From Sphaerisporangium corydalis (lineage in GTDB: Bacteria; Actinomycetota; Actinomycetes; Streptosporangiales; Streptosporangiaceae), in contig NZ_JANZYP010000001.1 in assembly GCF_025506355.1 (NCBI RefSeq), positions 155,932 to 219,931 of the forward strand: a DNA stretch of 64,000 nucleotides, read 5' to 3'. Below, in pieces: positions 61,461 through 64,000 of this stretch. The notes under the pieces were generated by a model. The model was not told where the DNA came from. It was given only the letters and a program-made list of their open reading frames with translations, and ran no database searches. Numbering within the stretch: the first letter of the stretch is position 1; each line of letters begins with the position of its first letter. Both the position numbers and the translations under genes were made by a program.

Positions 61461-62210
61461 GTGATCACGATTGGCCGGCTCGCGCACTACGCCGGAGTGA
61501 CCAGCAAGACCATCCGCCACTATCACGAGCGCGGTCTGCTCGCCGAGCCCGACCGCGACTCCTCCGGCTACCGGCGCTACACCGCCGCGGACGCCATCGA
61601 GCTCGTCAAGATCAGGACCTTGGCCGACGCGGGCGTGCCGCTGGCCCGTGTCAAAGTCCTTCTCGACGCCGACCCGGACACGCTCGCGGCGGCCATCGCC
61701 GAGATCGACCACGACCTCCAGGACCGCATGGCGCGGCTGGCGCGAACCCGCGACCGCCTCGCCCGGCTGCGCGGCGACGACCGGCTCTTCGTTTCGCCGG
61801 AGGTCGCCGGCCACCTCGACGATCTGCGCGAGCTCGGTGTCAGCGAGCGCCAGGTGCGCATGGAACGCGACGGGTGGATCCTCATGCGAACCGCCTCACC
61901 CGAGGACGCCGCCGTGTGGATCGCCGAAAAACGCGAGTTCATGGCCGATCCCGAGTTCCGTGCCCTCTACCTGGAACATGACGACGCCTACGACTGGCCG
62001 CCCGACGATCCCCGCCTCCCCGCCCTCGCCGACCGCACCAGGGACTGGTTCGCCCGGCACCACAGCGAATCCGAGACCCGCCCCGTCCACGACCCGACCA
62101 TCGCCGACCTGGCCGCGCGGTCCCAGCCCGGAGCCTCGTCCCCGGCCTGGGACCGCCTCGCCCGGCTCATGAAGGGGACCGGCCTCGATCGACCGGACCC
62201 CTCGGCCTGA
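61461..62210 (+). CDS. MerR-family transcriptional regulator
   Basis: A 249-residue activator with the MerR HTH (IGRLAHYAGVTSKTIRHYHERGLLAEPDRDSSGYRRY; the key part is VTSKTIRHYHERGLL), a coiled-coil (LQDRMARLARTRDRLARLRG) and a large effector domain. It lies 44 nt downstream of the serine hydrolase. The GTG at 61461 has GGGAGA 9 nt upstream; the ATG at 61452 is too close to it. Its 3' end overlaps the convergent MFS gene by 44 bp. Confidence 0.92.
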   Translation: MITIGRLAHYAGVTSKTIRHYHERGLLAEPDRDSSGYRRYTAADAIELVKIRTLADAGVPLARVKVLLDADPDTLAAAIAEIDHDLQDRMARLARTRDRLARLRGDDRLFVSPEVAGHLDDLRELGVSERQVRMERDGWILMRTASPEDAAVWIAEKREFMADPEFRALYLEHDDAYDWPPDDPRLPALADRTRDWFARHHSESETRPVHDPTIADLAARSQPGASSPAWDRLARLMKGTGLDRPDPSA

Positions 62211-63438
62211 TCGAATTCCGTTCGGGCCAGGAGGGTGAGAAGCGCTCCCGCCGGAACGCGGCGGCCAGCGGGAGACCGAAGGCGATGCCGGCGGCGCCGA
62301 GCGTCGCGATGGCCGTCGCCGGGGTCAGGAGCTCGGCGAGCGCCCCGCCGAAGATCATCCCGGCGCCCTGCGCGGCGATCAGGATGGATCCGGCCAGACC
62401 GACCGCTCGCCCGCGCATTCCCTCGGGCACGATGCGGACGAACTCCGCGTTGATCGCGACCTGGTACGCCATGAGCGCGCCGACCAGCCCCAGCAGCACG
62501 AACGAGAGGACCAGGCCCGGTCGCAGCAGGAAGCCGAGCAGCGGGACGCTGGCGAGCACGGCGAGCGGGCCGCTGTGCCGCAGCCGGGCCTCGGGGCCGG
62601 CCAGGCGGCAGAACACCAGGATGCCGATCACGCTGCCGGCCGGGATGGCCGTCATGAGCAGGCCCGCGGCGGCCGGCCCGGCGCCGAGCCCCGCGGCGTA
62701 CGGGACCGCGAGCGCCTCCGGCGCCAGGTAGAACCCGGCGAGCAGGGCGAGCCCGAGCAGGCTGCGCAGCCGAGGGTCTCCGAGGATCAGCCCGGCGGCG
62801 CCCCCCGACCAGGGCCTCGGCCCCGCGCCGTCCGGTGGCGGGGCGGGGCGCCGGCGCAGGCCGGCGCCCACGATCAGCGCCGAGGCCAGGAACGTGCCGG
62901 TGTCCACCACCAGGGCGATGTGCGGTCCCGTCAGGGCGATGGCGACCCCACCGGCCCCGAAACCGGCCAGGTTGGTGACCTGGCTGGTCATGTGACCGAA
63001 CGCCACGCCGGTGACGTAGCGATCCGCCGGCAGCAGGTCCACCGTCACGGCCATGCGGGCGGCCCTCGCCGGCGCCTCCAGCAGCTGCACGACGAACAGC
63101 AGCACGCACAGCGGCGCCAGCGGCATGCCGGGAACGGCCATCGCGGCGACGAGCACGGCCCGGCCCAGATCACACCACACCATGACCTCGCGGCGCGGAT
63201 GACGGTCGGCCAGGCCCGACAGCAGCGGGCCGCCCAGCAGGGCGGGCAGGTAGGTGAGCGCGTAGGTGAGGGCCGTCAGGGCCGCCGACGCGGTCCGGGC
63301 GTAGACGAGCACGGCCAGCGCCACCCGGGCGAGCTGGTCACCGGTCTCGGAGAGCGCCTGGGAGATCCACAGCATCCGGTACTCGCGGACCGCAAGTACC
63401 CCGAGAAACCCCCGCCGATAACGGGCCGGCACACGCAT
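62167..63438 (-). CDS. MFS exporter (DHA1/Bcr-like, MFS_3 type)
   Basis: A 423-residue transporter with 12 hydrophobic helices; LRRRPAPPPDGAGPRPW marks the central loop. The early motif LWISQALSETGDQLARVALAVLVYARTAS is typical of the MFS_3 drug and siderophore exporters. It is divergent from the peptide/radical-SAM genes at the right edge and could export their product. Its 3' end overlaps the MerR gene. Confidence 0.9.
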   Translation of the reverse strand: MRVPARYRRGFLGVLAVREYRMLWISQALSETGDQLARVALAVLVYARTASAALTALTYALTYLPALLGGPLLSGLADRHPRREVMVWCDLGRAVLVAAMAVPGMPLAPLCVLLFVVQLLEAPARAARMAVTVDLLPADRYVTGVAFGHMTSQVTNLAGFGAGGVAIALTGPHIALVVDTGTFLASALIVGAGLRRRPAPPPDGAGPRPWSGGAAGLILGDPRLRSLLGLALLAGFYLAPEALAVPYAAGLGAGPAAAGLLMTAIPAGSVIGILVFCRLAGPEARLRHSGPLAVLASVPLLGFLLRPGLVLSFVLLGLVGALMAYQVAINAEFVRIVPEGMRGRAVGLAGSILIAAQGAGMIFGGALAELLTPATAIATLGAAGIAFGLPLAAAFRRERFSPSWPERNSIRPRGPVDRGRSPS

Positions 63439-63506
63439 CGAGGTGGCCTTTCTCTCTGGGTAATAAGGTGATCGGTCCTGTTAATAAAGCGGGCGTCCCC
63501 GGAGCC

Positions 63507-63536
63507 TGGACGACATCAGTTAACCAGCTGTATTCT
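63507..63536 (+). promoter_or_regulatory. Promoter of the peptide/radical SAM operon
   Basis: TGGACG (63507-63512) and TATTCT (63531-63536) are spaced 18 bp. They end 8 nt before the AAAGGAGG of the peptide gene, giving a very short 5' leader. This AT-rich stretch stands out from its surroundings. Confidence 0.55.
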
Positions 63537-63563
63537 CACCTTGGAAAGGAGGGGATCAAATTG

Positions 63564-63644
63564 ATGAAAACGACGATTCTGCACAGCAACATTCTCGGTG
63601 GCGTCACCTGGAACCGGAACACCTCGGCCACCAGGTCTTTGTGA
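63564..63644 (+). CDS. Putative 26-residue RiPP precursor peptide
   Basis: A short frame beginning MKTTILHSNILGG with a C-terminal half rich in Thr, Asn and Arg (one Trp at 16). AAAGGAGGGG at 63545-63554 is the best ribosome binding site in the window, with 9 nt to the ATG. A hairpin (TCGGCGG/CCGCCGA, 63659-63676) follows its stop, as between precursor and enzyme genes in RiPP clusters. I know of no match; its role is inferred from the radical SAM gene 88 nt downstream. Confidence 0.6.
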   Translation: MKTTILHSNILGGVTWNRNTSATRSL

Positions 63645-63658
63645 CGTAAGTACGCCGA

Positions 63659-63676
63659 TCGGCGGTGAGCCGCCGA
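63659..63676 (+). terminator. Small hairpin between the peptide and radical SAM genes
   Basis: A 7-bp stem TCGGCGG/CCGCCGA with loop TGAG, no T tract. It could attenuate transcription into the enzyme gene or stabilise the peptide mRNA. Confidence 0.45.
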
Positions 63677-63732
63677 AACTCCCGCCGCCCCCCGCGGCGT
63701 ACCGGACCGACGGCTCACACCCGGGAGCGATA

Positions 63733-64000
63733 ATGCGGTTGATCCTAGCCTCGATGCCCTGGGCCGACCTGCACAGTCCCTCGCCCGCCATGGGAATCCT
63801 CGGCGCCAGGACACGCGCGGCCCGCCCGGGCACCGAGGTCACCGAATATCACGGCGCCATCCGCTGGGCCGAATATCTGCTCGCCGCCACCAATGGCGAA
63901 CTCACGCCGGAGGATTACGCGCGCATCGCGGACGACGCGCCGAGCGGACTCGGTGAATGGATCTTCGCGGGCGCTCTGAACGGCCGGCCTGAATGGCGGC
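63733..64000 (+). CDS. RiPP maturation radical SAM enzyme, N-terminus only
   Basis: The first 89 codons before the right edge. The N-terminal MRLILASMPWADLHSPS and LGEWIFAGAL are typical of the B12-binding-type RiPP maturation radical SAM C-methyltransferase family (first domain begins with a MPWAxLxxPS strand, then EWxFA). The CxxxCxxC motif would lie beyond the window. GGGAG is 8 nt before the ATG. Its substrate is presumably the short peptide upstream. Confidence 0.75.
   Translation, partial: MRLILASMPWADLHSPSPAMGILGARTRAARPGTEVTEYHGAIRWAEYLLAATNGELTPEDYARIADDAPSGLGEWIFAGALNGRPEWR

Noticed and set aside
63516-63842. 108-codon minus-strand frame opposite the peptide gene
   Set aside because: It overlaps both the peptide and the radical SAM start, has no ribosome binding site and no recognisable motif.

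Overview
The window is very GC-rich DNA from an actinobacterium. A mycothiol-dependent maleylpyruvate isomerase family enzyme, an LGFP-repeat protein, an ECF42-type sigma factor, an SSI-type protease inhibitor and many GTG or TTG starts point to a filamentous member, most likely Streptosporangiales (Nonomuraea or Actinomadura-like). That placement is inference. Nearly all of it is coding: about 63 protein genes, two of them cut by the window edges. I see no rRNA, tRNA or CRISPR array.

Layout. 0-8 kb: flavoenzymes (a truncated aromatic hydroxylase, a berberine-bridge type oxidase, a TetR-controlled FAD monooxygenase), an aldo/keto reductase and a PrmC-like methyltransferase. 7.7-10.5 kb: a gluconate module with a divergent GntR regulator, gluconokinase and GntP permease. 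10.6-12.9 kb: a two-gene cation/proton antiporter (KhtT/KhtU-like) and a ferritin-like protein. 12.9-15.2 kb: a P450-TetR-ferredoxin operon with a palindromic operator. 15.2-18.6 kb: phosphoketolase and a divergent OhrR/Ohr peroxide-defence pair. 18.6-21.2 kb: an ABC-2 exporter. 21.4-26 kb: an epoxide hydrolase facing a WYL regulator across a perfect 25-bp inverted repeat, a decayed Tn3-family transposase, and a TetR/hydrolase operon.

26-31.5 kb: a 200-residue threonyl-tRNA synthetase remnant-like paralog preceded by a leaderless 16-codon leader peptide with three consecutive Thr codons and a 13-bp hairpin, which looks like a Thr-responsive attenuator. Then come a flavin-type oxidoreductase with a repetitive insertion, a small membrane protein with a regulator, and a TetR with an extra C-terminal domain. 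31.6-38.7 kb: a second P450, a ClpX paralog, an SMR/TetR operon, a divergent DJ-1/GlxA pair and a Rv2578c-type radical SAM enzyme. 38.7-42.3 kb: an exported S1 protease with a downstream SSI inhibitor, and a lipoprotein L,D-transpeptidase. 42.6-56 kb: RecD2 helicase, a serine hydrolase, the ECF42 sigma factor, transport and regulation genes, and a PadR-controlled MacB-type ABC system.

56-64 kb: secreted serine hydrolase plus LGFP protein; a membrane protein fusing a cytoplasmic helix-turn-helix region, one membrane segment and a LivK-type solute-binding domain; a MerR-type promoter, serine hydrolase and MerR regulator; an MFS exporter. The right edge has a 26-codon peptide gene with an excellent ribosome binding site followed by the start of a RiPP-maturation-type radical SAM enzyme. 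The two observations I would follow first are this putative RiPP locus and the Thr-codon attenuator with its truncated ThrRS-like protein.
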